From the NCBI GenBank assembly GCA_943736015.1, contig OX031063.1, positions 35,556,172 through 35,620,171 on the forward strand: a stretch of DNA of 64,000 nucleotides, given 5' to 3'. Below, piece by piece: positions 48,816 to 59,389 of the stretch (positions are counted from its first letter, which is position 1; each line of letters begins with the position of its first letter). Source of the stretch: Tridacna crocea. Its lineage: Eukaryota; Mollusca; Bivalvia; Cardiida; Cardiidae. The notes under the pieces were generated by a model. It did not search any database. It saw only the letters and a list, made by a program, of their open reading frames with translations, and was not told where the DNA came from. The position numbers were made by a program, and so were the translations under genes.

Positions 48816-50173
48816 TCTGCGTTTTACGCCATACAAAATCAGTCATTCATAATCGGTTATCAGTGCATTCAACCTTGCTGTATTTGGACATTAATTTTTA
48901 ATCACAGTATTTATGGAAACAATAAACAAAATATCAACCAGACTGCGACGTATTTGCAGTACTGATGGCTACCAAAAACCATCTTTGCCAACCAAGGCTG
49001 ACGATTCACTACGCTACTCTACCCTTGGCGGGATTTTTACATTTCCCCCAATACGCTTTTTCATTGGATGCAGCCAGCCCTAACTGCAACGGATGAAATC
49101 GGTCGTAGCATTTCATCTTTGATAAAAATAGATCAAGATCACTACCTTTCGAAAAGAAGGCAAACATGGAAACCCACGTGGATGTCTGCTTATCGCTTTC
49201 ATGTGTATTCGTAAGCGGTTTGTAAACCGATATTTCATTGGCCTTTAGAAATATGATGTAAAGGGTGTAATAGGGGGCGCATCGCAGGAATCTCGAAATC
49301 GGGCTCAATCAGCCAAGGTAAGATCCACGTAGTGATCGTAACCTTGGCTCCCGGTGATGGCCAGAAACATGAAGAACATTTTATTGGAGATTTATGTCAT
49401 AACAAAGTAAACAATAGTCTAAGTTCACTCAAACCAATATTAAAATAAAATGTCTTCATTTAAATTGTCAAAATTCACCAAAGTATCACGATCATAGTGC
49501 GCCATCAAAATTTTAAGTCTTACTTCGTAACAATTTTGGCAATCAAAAGTAGGGTTATTTACAAAAACAAATTATGTTTTCCTTCTGCTTGATTTTGTAC
49601 CAAAAACAGCACTCCGTTTCGTTTCGTTCCGTTTCGTTCTCGTTCCGTTCCGTTTCGTTCTATTTCGTTTCGTTTCGTTCCGTTTCGTTGCGTTTCGTTC
49701 CGTTTCGTTGCGTTTCGTTTCGTTTCGTAACGTTTCGTTCCGTTTCGTTGCGTTTCGTTTCGTTTCGTTGCGTTTCGTTTCGGTTCCGTTTCTCAGTTTA
49801 TAGGGACCCGACGCAAAAGGAGGTAATATCCTAGGCGCGTAATGCAGAGATGGGTAAGCTTTCTTAGGAAGGCCTTGAAGGCCCCCTGAAAAAATGAATT
49901 ATACAAGCTATGTTGACGTCTTTATTTTTCGGCGTAGCTAAATGCGCTGGTTTTACACCTACTTCTTGGTTTGATATAGAATGAATAAACAGTATTTTGT
50001 GATTGGTCAAAAAGAAAGATATGCCTACATGACCCAATTTAGAACTTGTCCAAGATATCAACAAAGCAATATTTCTGACTCGTTTTTCATGAATATGTAA
50101 TAACCAACAACTTCCATGATTTTTCCTCAACTTTCACACAAATGTACCAGATGATCATTTGTGAATTCAACGG

Positions 50174-50240
50174 AATGCGCAGTTCAGTGGTAAAATATTC
50201 GCTCTGTAAGCAAAGGGCACCGAATCCTGTACTGGTCACC
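50174..50240 (+). repeat. tRNA-like sequence inside the right palindrome arm
   Basis: An A-box-like stretch (AGTTCAGTGGTAAAATATTC) is followed by an anticodon-arm-like CGCTCTGTAAGC and a 3' part ending in GGTCACC. It resembles a degenerate tRNA (TGT, Thr-like) or the head of a SINE. The B box is eroded, so it is not called as a functional tRNA. A mirrored, more degraded copy lies at 35,990-36,057 on the other strand. Confidence 0.45.
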
Positions 50241-50339
50241 TGTTTCCCTCATAATTTATGACATTTTTTCAACCAGATTTTGTAAAATCGTTTCGAACCG
50301 TTTTCAATTTGGCCACGTTGAATTTTTGGTCGACCGGTA

Positions 50340-50597
50340 AAAGATTTACTACATCAAACTTTTTTTTAGAACGTTACAAAAATAAAAGACAAGAATCATA
50401 TATTGAGGGCAACCAAGTCTGTAAAAAATAGGAAACCTAAAGTTTCAGATTTGCTTATCAGAGCTGCTCTTTTGTACGTATAAACCATTGTTGGTGAAAC
50501 CTGGGGCCGTATTACCAGGAGAGTTTGCGTCGTCGATTATAAAGGCCTGAATTTGAATTTGATTTGTCAACGCATCTTGACCATATTTCAACAGTGT
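50340..50597 (-). pseudogene. Polinton major capsid protein fragment, right arm
   Basis: This is the mirror of the second half of the left capsid fragment, with SVYIQTLLKYGQDALTNQ-like and IIDDAN landmarks and then KRAALISKSETLGF in another frame. The N-terminal jelly-roll part present in the left arm is deleted here, so the fragment abuts the preceding structural gene directly. Frameshifts prevent translation. Confidence 0.65.
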
Positions 50598-51075
50598 CTG
50601 TATGTACACTAAATATGGGTTGTAGATTAGGAACGTATAATTTCATCATTTTTTTTTCCAAAAATGGATATGGTCTTAAATCAAGTCTTAAGCGCACTGG
50701 TTCAATCAACTCTGTCGCGTTTTTATCGTCCTCATTCGTTATATAGATTTCATATTCTCTCACCTCACTTCTTTTGACAGGAACACGGAATGCATTGCCA
50801 AAGACGTAGCTCCAATCAGATTTTTTTTTCATTTTGTCTAAGCAATGGTCTTTCTTGAGTCCGCAAGATCCGGATATGTATTATGTAAATACCACCTGAT
50901 GACTTAGATTTTGTTTTTTCCTTGGCGCTAAACTGAACTAATGCCACTTTCCAAATCCCCGGTAAAATTAAAGGTAGATTTAAATGTATTCTAAATTCAA
51001 AAGTTTGATTTTTCTCAAAGTAAGCTTTTCTCTCCCTACTTTGAACATAGGTATATCGATCCATGCCTGTTTACG
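50598..51075 (-). pseudogene. Polinton minor structural (penton-like) protein relic
   Basis: Two overlapping frames (51,064-50,816 and 50,832-50,600) together resemble a jelly-roll protein. The first has FEFRIHLNLPLILPGIWKVA and LVQFSAKE, resembling the 'WEVAL' opening of Polinton-linked minor structural proteins. The second has RVPVKRSEVREYEIYITNED and RLRLDLRPYP, like the middle strands. A frameshift separates them. The order integrase, small ORF, this gene, capsid fits a Polinton gene block. This segment is missing from the left arm. The family name is inferred from memory of pattern, not from a search. Confidence 0.5.
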
Positions 51076-51230
51076 GCACGTTTTCACCAACGTCTTTGAC
51101 CTCATCTGCGTCTATCCAGCAATTAAATGCCTTCGGAAATCCTTGCCACCCATTCGTGAAGCTTCTTGTTTCACTTCCTCTTTCATATGATTCGCTGAAT
51201 AAACTACAAACTGTTCTCGTCTTTATGGAC
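51076..51230 (-). pseudogene. Small basic Polinton-associated ORF relic
   Basis: Between the integrase and the next fragment the minus strand encodes a short basic stretch (EEVKQEASRMGGKDFRRHL), interrupted by a stop, with further lysine- and arginine-rich residues after it. Short, basic, poorly conserved proteins lie near the capsid genes of many Polintons. I do not recognise this one securely; the call rests on position and composition. Confidence 0.35.
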
Positions 51231-51274
51231 CTTTTGTAACTCAGTCGCGTAAAACAAACCTTAAATATTGTCAT

Positions 51275-52118
51275 TTTTTAAATCCTGTAATTTGTAGATG
51301 GGTATTCCCTGTTTCAATAATTTTGCAGACACCTTAAAGACCTCTGCAGTGAATTGTTCTTGATATGCTCGTCGGGATGGTTGATTAGTAAAATCTTATG
51401 TTCACCAAATCACCAACTTTAGAGATAAACACAGGTTTAATTTTCACTGTTGGTTTCTTTTTCAAATACATGTAAGCCCACACATCAGCTTCGTTTGTTT
51501 TAACGACCTGCATAGGCGTTAAACCATTCAAAGCACGATTATTACTGACGACATTCTCTAGAGAATCGATGTAACGATACGAGCGATTGTGTCTCATCAT
51601 TCTGTTAAGTGAACTTTTGATTGTGTACTGAATACGTTCGATTGTATTTTTTGTCGCAAAAAGTAAATATCTTCATCTTTCATTAGCTTTGTAACCCGGC
51701 GATTAACAAATTCCGATCCTCGAATCAACTCGAATTTTCTTCGGCTTCTGCTGACGTAAAATATTTCGTATTGCTTCTAAGACAGCTTTCGCCGTTTTGT
51801 TTTTCAACATTCACACCCATCATTTTCTTGACAAGATGTCTATTGCAAATAGTAGAAATTGCAGTCCATCATTTTCTTCTGCTATGTTAGCCATGGATAG
51901 TAAATCTATATCCCATTACTCATTTATAGGTGTTACTCGCACATTTGCGGTCTTAAACCGACATCGCACTGGCTTTTGTAATGCATACGAATCTTGATTG
52001 TTGAACCATTGTCGCACATAATCGATCGTGAACACACTAGGATTCTTCCGGTCTTACACTTTTCATAATTTTCGCGGTCCACCAAAAGCTGCAGAAATTT
52101 GTTCTTCAAAGTAACACC
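51275..52118 (-). pseudogene. Decayed Polinton integrase, right arm (more complete)
   Basis: This is the mirror copy of the integrase in the left arm, reading inward on the minus strand. It adds the catalytic glutamate region (RGSEFVNRRVTKLM) and an intact C-terminal part. Landmarks there are YRYIDSLENVVSNNRALNG, MQVVKTNEADVWAYMYLK, KPVFISKVGDLVNIRF, and a terminal GIPIYKLQDL typical of the SH3-like or chromo-like tail of these integrases. Several stops and frameshifts interrupt it, for example at the position equivalent to NEQW in the left copy. The longest clean stretch is 51,385-51,600. Confidence 0.87.
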
Positions 52119-52366
52119 TATTAAATATACTTTTTTTTTTATCATCCATTCCTCTTACAGCTAAACAAAAGTTTGAAAAAATGCGTAAAATCAATGGATT
52201 TTATATGTTCTGTTATGACATCATCGATGCACTCAAAACAGCTAGACAAAAGATTGAAAAAAAGGCAGAAAATCAATAAAATGAATAAAATAAAATAATG
52301 AGGGACTTGAATTATCGATAATTACTTCAATTTTTGACTTATTCAATGTTGTTTCTAATTTTCCAG

Positions 52367-52578
52367 ATATTGGAAGGGCTTTGTTGTGGATCCGTCCGAC
52401 ACCTTCTATTACCGGTGGCTGATGTTCGTGTCTTTTGCAGTCATGTATAATGTACTGTTTGTGATCACTCGCAGTGTATTCTGGGAGCTCCAGGACCATT
52501 ATCTCTCATTGTGGTTAACTCTGGATTATTTAAGTGACGTCATATACCTCATGGACATGTTTGTTTCTTCGAGAACAG
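52367..52578 (+). CDS. CNGA: CNG channel alpha subunit, S1-S2 exon
   Basis: This is the clearest host coding sequence in the window. The acceptor is TAATTTTCCAG and the donor is ACAG|GTAAAC; the 212-nt exon leaves phase 1. It opens with KGFVVDPSDTFYYRW, the family's hallmark lead-in to S1 (VVDPSSNLYYRW in human CNGA3, from memory). S1 follows (WLMFVSFAVMYNVLFVITRS), then the S1-S2 loop with a conserved cysteine replaced by V/F-type residues, then S2 (LWLTLDYLSDVIYLMDMFV) ending SSRTG. The product is a plasma-membrane cation channel subunit gated by cGMP or cAMP. The next expected segment (YLEQGL...) was not seen before base 64,000. Paralogue identity within CNGA1-4 cannot be decided from this fragment. 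Confidence 0.93.
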
Positions 52579-52983
52579 GTAAACATAACACTTCAACATT
52601 TTGGAATTTTGGCACTTTGGCATTTTGACATTTCCTTCCTTTTTTATGCCGGACTTATATTTGATTTTGGAGTAGCTTTCAAACAACTCAGCGCCTTACT
52701 TTCAAACACTTTATACATTAAGACGGAATTAACACGGTCTATGTCCCATGCTTTGTTACCTATCTGTATTACTTCTCGCTTCTTCAGTTGCCACACGAAT
52801 ATCTAACAGGCACGGGTATTAACCTTCCAATAATCGGAGGCTGTTTTCCTGTTGTTGCTTTCGAAGGATGACAAAAAAATATCTTTTGCGGAGCATTCCC
52901 TTTGGGCCGTAATACCGAGAAGGCTTTGATAACAAAAAAAGTAGAACTGATAAAGCTCCTACATCGTCGACTGTGTTTTATGT

Positions 52984-53198
52984 CTTAATCCTTTGCCAAA
53001 AAATCCTGTATTTTAACGATCCTGTTGAAAAACAAGGTAGGAAAAAGTAGAAAATAATAATAACCAGCATTTTCTCTTTTTCTAATTTTTTTCTGCCCTT
53101 TCAAAAACAAATTCAAGGATTCGAACCATATCTATTCTGTCGCTTACAAATGCTTTTAACACACAATTTTAAAATTTTGTCGGCGGATGAAAGGTTAA
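52984..53198 (+). mobile_element. MITE family A, diverged copy
   Basis: The ends are TTAATCCTTTGCCA and GGATGAAAGGTTAA, with a degenerate hairpin (AATAATAACCAGCATTTTCT). Confidence 0.75.
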
Positions 53199-54108
53199 GT
53201 ATCAAGTCAAATATCTCTTGTCAAACTAGCACCAATATAATCCCGTATGAGAGTTGCGCGTAGGCGTATCTTCGACTCTTTCACTACTAAATAAATATTC
53301 ATTCTCTCAATGGCTACATATAACGGTTTCGCTAAAAGATCAACGGACATTTCGTTTATAATCTAGATTAACGATCTGTGCAGTCTGAACGTTCTGTGCA
53401 GTCTGATATTGTTCTATACTGTCCACAAAAGCTTCTGGTATTGTCTACGGTATGTAAAGAGTTAAACACTGTCACCTGCATTGTTGACAAAACTATCGTC
53501 TAAGGTCAACGGCATTTCATCGACTTACATGCATTAAGAGGTGTGCAAGAAAAATTACTATACTGCCTCTGATCAAGCAATGACAAGGAAAGCTGAGCTT
53601 GTTGAAAGCGAGGCTACTGGAGCTGTTTACTCTTATACACTAAGCCTATCACTATGCCTCGTCTGACATTAACACTGTAGCTCGCGGAAAACTAGTTGTT
53701 TTACTATCATTGTTCGGTTAATTTTTGTCAATGACGCCTCGACTTTAATAGAAAAAGATTCTCGAAAATGTTGATCACTTTTAAACAGCTAGATTTTATC
53801 ATATTAAATATAATCGAGTCTGAAGATATAGATGTCAATGTCACATATATTTTGCTCTTTTTTATTTAAGTTTCAGAATGATAGCTTTATTTTTAAACAA
53901 AATAGAATTCCAAATTATACCTGAAATAAACTTAAATCCACGAAGCTTCGGAGTTGGATGAAATTTTATGGGCACTAACTGAAGCTTTAATGGACTTAAA
54001 GAATAAGATTAGACTGCACAAAAAATGAGATACTTTAATCTGCACCGTGACTAGACTGTCCTGTACATTTATCCTTCAAAAAAAAAAAACCCCACCAAAT
54101 TTATTTGC

Positions 54109-54338
54109 TTAACCCTTTACCATACAATGACGACTTTTAACGACCCTGAAAGAGAGGGTTTCTGAAAACATTGTGGGAAAAGGAGAAAATGCTGGTAACC
54201 AGCATTTTATCCTTTTCCCACAATTTTTGTTTCCCTTCCCAAAACAAATATTTCAATTCTATAGTCATATTTATTGTGTCGTCTGCAAATGCTTTCAATT
54301 TGGACCAGTCTAAAATTTTGTTGTTTGGTAAAGATTTC
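54109..54338 (+). mobile_element. MITE family A variant (CCCTTTACCA end)
   Basis: The left TTAA is intact and the right end is eroded to AAGATTTC. The hairpin 54,171-54,222 is good. Confidence 0.87.
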
Positions 54339-54505
54339 AATGGTGTCTTACTTTGCAGAATTACATTTTTTTATCACGGCGACAGATCGCTGACTTTTCT
54401 TGGGTTTCACCTATGGAAGACACTGTTCTATCGAATGATACTGTCACTCAAGTAGACTAGCCAATGAGAATCTAACTAAAGGCCTATGGCTTATTACTCA
54501 ACCTC

Positions 54506-54730
54506 TTAACCCTTTCCAAAACAACAAAATTTTAGACTGGTTCAAATTGAAAGCACTTGCAGACAACAAAATAAATCTGACTCAGAGATTGAAATTTGTT
54601 TCCAGCAGGGTAGAAAACATTGTGGGAAAAGAAGAAAATGCTGGTAACCAGCATTTTCTCCTTTTCCCACAATGTTTTCAAAAGGCTTCTATCTCAGGGT
54701 CGTAAAAACCAGGGTTTGTTTGGTAGACAC
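54506..54730 (-). mobile_element. MITE family A, inverted copy
   Basis: The left end is TTAACCCTTTCCA and the right end is eroded after TTTGGTAG. The hairpin 54,619-54,672 is nearly perfect. It faces the copy at 54,109, so the two could pair over their whole length. Confidence 0.87.
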
Positions 54731-55458
54731 TCGAAACACTTTTCGTCGGTCTTAATGTATCTGGCAAAGTAGATCCAAGAGCAGACACCTCAGTCTGTGT
54801 CGCCTGATCTTGATCTTGATGTACACTGTCCACAAAAGCACAATGAGTATGCCGTAGACGTCTGGAGGGTTAAATCATCGTCCTTCACATTTTTGTCCCG
54901 CTGTCTCCGTTGCTTCTATCCAATTGTGTCACTTTAAGTCTTTGTTTCTGATTTTTATGGAAACATTCATGGCCAAGGGCTTTTAGGAGCCACAGCTATG
55001 CACTTGTGAAACGCCGGACTTGTATGAAAAATAATTAGTTTTATTCGTGGTAGGACAAGTTTAATGTTGAAAGCAGCTTTAAACTGAATACAATTAAATT
55101 TCCTTTTCCAAACAACAAGGCCAGAGTCGAGCTCCCCAGTTGATAGACAAGCCAGTATCGAGTAAGAAGATCAGAGGTCAAATGTAATTCATTTACGTGG
55201 GCTTAACTGGACTAATGTAGAAATGATTTTGACGTAGCGTCTGAAATCTATCTTCGGATACCAGAAGAGCAATATTTGGAAACCCAAGACATTATGGCTG
55301 AGAACCGGGTCACAGAAAAACCTACTGTTAATAAGTAGGCATGACATAACAGTTCAGATCAGCATAAGGGTGTGCCTTGACCATACAACTATTATACAAA
55401 ATCATTGTGAACAAAACTGGTCAACTGTAAAAATGCACATTCTGCAATTTGAAAGTTC

Positions 55459-55661
55459 TTTTACCCTTAAGCTGTTCAGCGCAACTCACTGACCTTTTAC
55501 GGACAGCATAGATTAAGATCAGAACATGCAGTGTGATCCTGGAACTACACTGTCCGTTGAAGGGATACCATTCACAAAAACATACCTTTGAGATACCAAT
55601 ATTTTGTTTTTTACTATTGAACTGAAAATTTCATTTAGTTGTTTAGCAGGATAGGAGTTAA
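55459..55661 (-). mobile_element. MITE family C, full copy
   Basis: ACCCTTAAGCTGTTCAGCGC lies at the left and TTTAGCAGGATAGGAGTTAA at the right. The hairpin is mutated (GATCAGAACATGCAGTGTGA). Confidence 0.85.
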
Positions 55662-55854
55662 GTCGGAAAAAAAAAAAAAAACGCAAAAGACAGTGTAGAC
55701 ACAACATCCGACTTCACGTTTTGTTCAGTCTTATCTTCATCCAGAAACCGAATTGAATAGCGCTTAGCAGCGAAAAGGCAGACCTCTCCAAAAGTGGTGA
55801 GTTTAAAAGGCAGACTGCTACAGAATTTGCTGTTTAATTCTCTTTTTTCTAGCG

Positions 55855-56022
55855 TCATTGTTATGATACACAGTCTGTTTCGTGATGGTTTTGTAAATAA
55901 GGCGAAATAAAAAAAACGAAAGAGGAAATAGACGTGGTTTATTTTTTATAAATGACGAATTTCAGAAAAGATTTAATTTAGTAATTTGCCATGGCTGCAA
56001 ATAACCTCTCTAATAATTGTAG
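55855..56022. repeat. Inverted copy of the FB3 loop segment
   Basis: This is the reverse complement of 41,695-41,865. It stands outside the palindrome, in intron 3, so the segment is a dispersed repeat or was copied from one place to the other. Confidence 0.75.
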
Positions 56023-56576
56023 TTTTTTTTTTATTAAGCAAATATTCGAAGTAGAAGAAAAAAATAAGAAGAATTTCGTTATAAAAGAGAAAGAAGACCG
56101 CTGGACAAGAACATGCAACTTGAAAACACGACAAGAAGGTCAAATGACAGGCATGTAAAGCATATGAGGTTTCTGCGCGGCGGCTTTTTCACTGACTTGT
56201 TGACATGTACCAAAATACATTAAACTTTAAAGCCAATAAACTATTTAAGAAACATTGATGCTAGCCTCTCCTGGCTTCTTTTTTAAAGACGCACACTTGT
56301 ACTACTATTAGCCTAGTATATCAGACTGTATAGTTGCACTATAGCCGACTACTGTCGCGTCCTATCGACACTATTATTATTTTACGAATAGCTGGTCAAT
56401 AGTGATCCGATGTTCAAGCTCGGTTCTATTTCTAAACACCTTTACTGTGCATCTGACTAGCAGAAACGTTCTGTCTCAACCGAACATATGTCAAGTTTTA
56501 AATTTACAACTGGAGAATACGGTATCTAGAGCTCCGTTTCCAATGTACAGTAGCGCATTCTGTGCACATACATGAC

Positions 56577-56790
56577 TTAAATCCACTTAGGCTTCAAAGC
56601 GCGACTCATTGACCTTTTGCAGACAGTGTAGATTAGGATCAGACTGCACAAAACGTGCAGTCTGATCTTAATCTACACTGTCCGATAAGTAGATTTTATT
56701 CCACAAAACATAACTTTGAAATAGTAATACTTGGGTTTCTACAATCGAAATGAAAAAATCAATTTAGTTTTTTAGCAGGATAATTGTTAA
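56577..56790 (-). mobile_element. MITE family C, full copy, perfect hairpin
   Basis: GCGCGACTCATTGACC lies at the left and TTTTAGCAGGATAATTGTTAA at the right. The hairpin 56,635-56,669 is almost perfect. Confidence 0.88.
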
Positions 56791-56799
56791 AACCAGGGG

Positions 56800-57025
56800 A
56801 GGTCACTGGTTCGAATTCCGAGCACAGCTAATTTCTGTCCGAGGACTGATGATGATCGGTGCAGCAGGATTCATTCCTTTCTTAACTCTGGTCATTGTTT
56901 CAGCGATGGTTGGGGAAAGCCGTCAATGGCTAGTGAAGAAAATGTAGGGCAGCACTGATAAAAGAAACTTCAGAAAAGCTTGGATAGGTGCCAATGTCGA
57001 CGTGATAGAACTGAACTGGTTTCAA
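56800..57025 (+). mobile_element. SINE, 5'-truncated
   Basis: It starts at the B box (ACTGGTTCGAATTCC) and continues GACTGATGATGATCGGTGCA and GGATTCATTCCTTTC. The 3' part is GGATAGGTGCCAATG. The A box is missing. Confidence 0.7.
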
Positions 57026-57859
57026 AATAAACCGTCAAAAAATAAAGTGTCCAGATAAATGAACCGTTGTACACTGTTTCACATTTTCGTGTCCCGGTTA
57101 ACAGGGGAACGGTCTCTGGAAACTTGGGACATCTAACGACCATACTTCAATCAATCATGCGAAATAACAATCAAATCAAACAAAACCCTGTTTCCGATTG
57201 ATATCCAAATACAATTATGCTATTTGCATATATTGTTTCTTATTAGTTTTATCTTTCTTCTGTTGACCGGATATATACGACTTGTCCTTTAAGTCACGGT
57301 CGTGAAGACTTCGGTTTTTTTCTGCCCAGATGCTGTCAGAATTATGGTAATGATCTATTTCTGACAAATGGACAAACAAACAGGTTAACTTCGAGCCCCC
57401 GCATATCTTTGTCTGGCACGAATTCGTTTATTTACTGGTTTACACTTGAACGTATTTTTTATCAATTTATGTTGTACTTTAGTTTTTAAATGGAAAGTTT
57501 CTTAATATGTTTTTCTGCTTGTGTGTTCGAAGGTTTAGATACCCTTTATGGCGCCTAATACGTTATTGTTACAATATTTCAGGCCGGGAAAGTGTTATTC
57601 AGTCAAAGTTACTTAGGTTTCGATAGACCTTGCCTTCTATAATCAAATACATGGGTGTTGAACATGGTCTGCTGTCTCTATTATCAAAACTATACACATG
57701 TGTCTATGTATAATTTACAGACACTTATAAGTTTTTTTTTCCAAATTATTACTTTATTTTTTTTTCTTATTTGGGGAAAATTCGAACTTAGCAGGTGGCC
57801 TCATATTGTTGTGACAATTTGAACTCACGGCAATAAATTTATGAGTCTGCACCTAAAGT

Positions 57860-57965
57860 TATCGGGAGAGGGAAAATTAGTGGAAACAGCATTTTATCCC
57901 TTTCCCATTTCTTTGAAAGCATGCCCATCCAGGGTTGTAAAATCACGAACGGTATGGTAAATAGT
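57860..57965. mobile_element. MITE family A, degenerate fragment
   Basis: A weak hairpin (GGGAAAATTAGTGGAAACAG with CATTTTATCCCTTTCCC) is followed by CCAGGGTTGTAAAATC and ATGGTAAATAG. Confidence 0.5.
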
Positions 57966-58692
57966 AGAAATATACTTATCATTGGCCCTCTGACTTACGG
58001 GGAAAGAAAATCTTCGTACTTTTGGTGTGAATTTGTGAAACTGTTTGTGTGCAGGTCATCGATGTCTGAGACATATAGATCAGCTCCGTAAAGATATGTC
58101 AATCAAGAATTTTGTTTTTCAGTCGTTTTGAGAGCAATACACTGGCCTAAAACGGCCAATAGATCCGTTGATAATCTAAAATAGTGTGAAAAAAGGGTTG
58201 TATGATACGTATTTACGACACATGCAACACATTCAAAGAAAAATTTCCTAAAGGGAAAAGAAATTAGGTTTTTGCGTCAATCTTTATGAATTAAGGTTAA
58301 TGTTCATCAAACGTAATTACCACAAACAAGCTCTTTAAGACAGTCTATTAGATATCGAATTTTCAGAGAGATTTTATCCAAAACCTGTCGTATCACAGAA
58401 ATGTAGTTTCATAAATTCATCCAACGTGGACTTCGGGAGTGAAACAATCACTAAAGAAGCGGTGAGTGTTCCGCAGGAATCGTAACTTAGTGCTCGACAA
58501 TATACGCGAGTGGCATAATAATGGTTAAAATACATGTTCTACTACTGCTACTACTACTACTTTTTCTTTTTCTTCGTTCCTAGCATTATTATTCCGGATA
58601 GGATCCTTTTTTTAAGCGAATGGTGTAAAATGCTTCTTTTTCGTGCTTTCAATGTTTAATTTGAGGTAACCCATTGCTCTGTAGAAACGCAA

Positions 58693-58945
58693 AGGGCTCG
58701 AATTCCAGGGGTCGCGAGCTCAAATTCCAGCTTGTTCAAATTATTATTGATAACTGATAGCCGTTGTGACAGGATTCATTCCTCTCTCGGAAATAAACAA
58801 TGTTTCGACAACGTGGGAAAGCAACAAGTACCTTGGAAAGAATATTGTGCAAAGCACCGGTAAAGGAACACCAGAAAGTCATGGATAGGTGCACTGGCAG
58901 CAGAAATATTAATGCAATAAAGTTGAAAAAAAGCTTGAATACCAT
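58693..58945 (+). mobile_element. SINE, partly eroded head
   Basis: GGGGTCGCGAGCTCAAATTCC is a decayed B box. The body is ACAGGATTCATTCCTCTCTC and the 3' part GGATAGGTGCACTGGCAGC, as in the other copies. Confidence 0.7.
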
Positions 58946-59048
58946 ACAAGTCCAAAGGTTTACTTTGACATGAGTGGTCGTGACAGAAATGCCTACAACC
59001 TACAGAAAATCAGCTGGCCTTTTCTCATGCAGTCTGTAATGCGTCATC

Positions 59049-59268
59049 AAACAATCCCAGATTTAAACGATCCCGATTAAAAGGGCTTTTGTAAACATGA
59101 TATTATGAGGTAAAGGTGGTAACTAGCATTTTCTCTAATTCCAACAATGTTTTCCACTATCTCAAATGTATATCTCATCATTTGAGTTACGTTTAACTTT
59201 TCGTCTGCAAGTCGTTTCATTAAGCACCGGCTACTAAGATTTAAATGTCGTCTGGTAAAGAGGTGGGA
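59049..59268 (+). mobile_element. MITE family A, eroded copy
   Basis: GATTTAAACGATCCCG, GGTAACTAGCATTTTCTC and TTTTCGTCTGCAAG lie in family order. The left end is lost and the right end is TCGTCTGGTAAAGAGG. Confidence 0.65.
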
Positions 59269-59389
59269 GTAAAACATAAAATGAAGATGGTAATTATCAC
59301 ATTTTATCAAGTAAACACGCCTACAAGATTACGCACAAAGCCCAACAATCACAATTTAGAACCACTTCATATACTTGTGCGAACGTACG

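Larger units (their letters stand above)
46132..49809. mobile_element. Foldback element FB2 (3,678 bp), GAAACG-rich inverted repeats, 9-bp TSD
   Basis: The ends are perfect inverted repeats GGGTCCCTATAAA, followed by about 200 bp of near-tandem GAAACG/GGAACG units (46,147-46,330 and, inverted, 49,612-49,795). A perfect 9-bp duplication GACGCAAAA flanks it (46,123-46,131 and 49,810-49,818). The empty site is readable in the left arm near 38,890. A 9-bp duplication with simple-repeat-rich inverted ends matches Drosophila FB and other Mutator-related foldback elements. The core holds SINEs, tRNA-like relics and MITE fragments but no transposase. Confidence 0.88.
34906..52223. mobile_element. Polinton/Maverick-derived giant palindromic element with nested foldbacks
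   Basis: The left arm (34,906-36,354, then 38,836 to about 39,965) is the reverse complement of the right arm (52,223-49,819, then 46,122 to about 45,075). Once the three nested elements are removed, about 7.3 kb remains, with inverted arms of about 2.6 and 3.5 kb. Both arms begin at the outside with an integrase fragment and continue inward with capsid-gene fragments. The right arm keeps about 1.1 kb (integrase C-terminus and a minor-structural-like gene) that the left arm has lost. No protein-primed DNA polymerase, packaging ATPase or protease was seen, so it is non-autonomous. Outer ends are the limits of arm matching, and no outer target duplication was found. Direct subterminal duplication is visible at about 52,150-52,280. 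Confidence 0.82.
34623..52366 (+). other. CNGA: Intron 2 of the CNG channel gene (17.7 kb), filled by a palindromic element
   Basis: The donor is GTGAGT at 34,623 and the acceptor ends at 52,366; the intron is phase 2. Only about 280 bp at the left and 140 bp at the right lie outside the Polinton-derived palindrome. The left spacer holds about three copies of a 15-18 bp motif (AGCAAAATCCTCGG) around 34,850-34,905. Confidence 0.85.
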
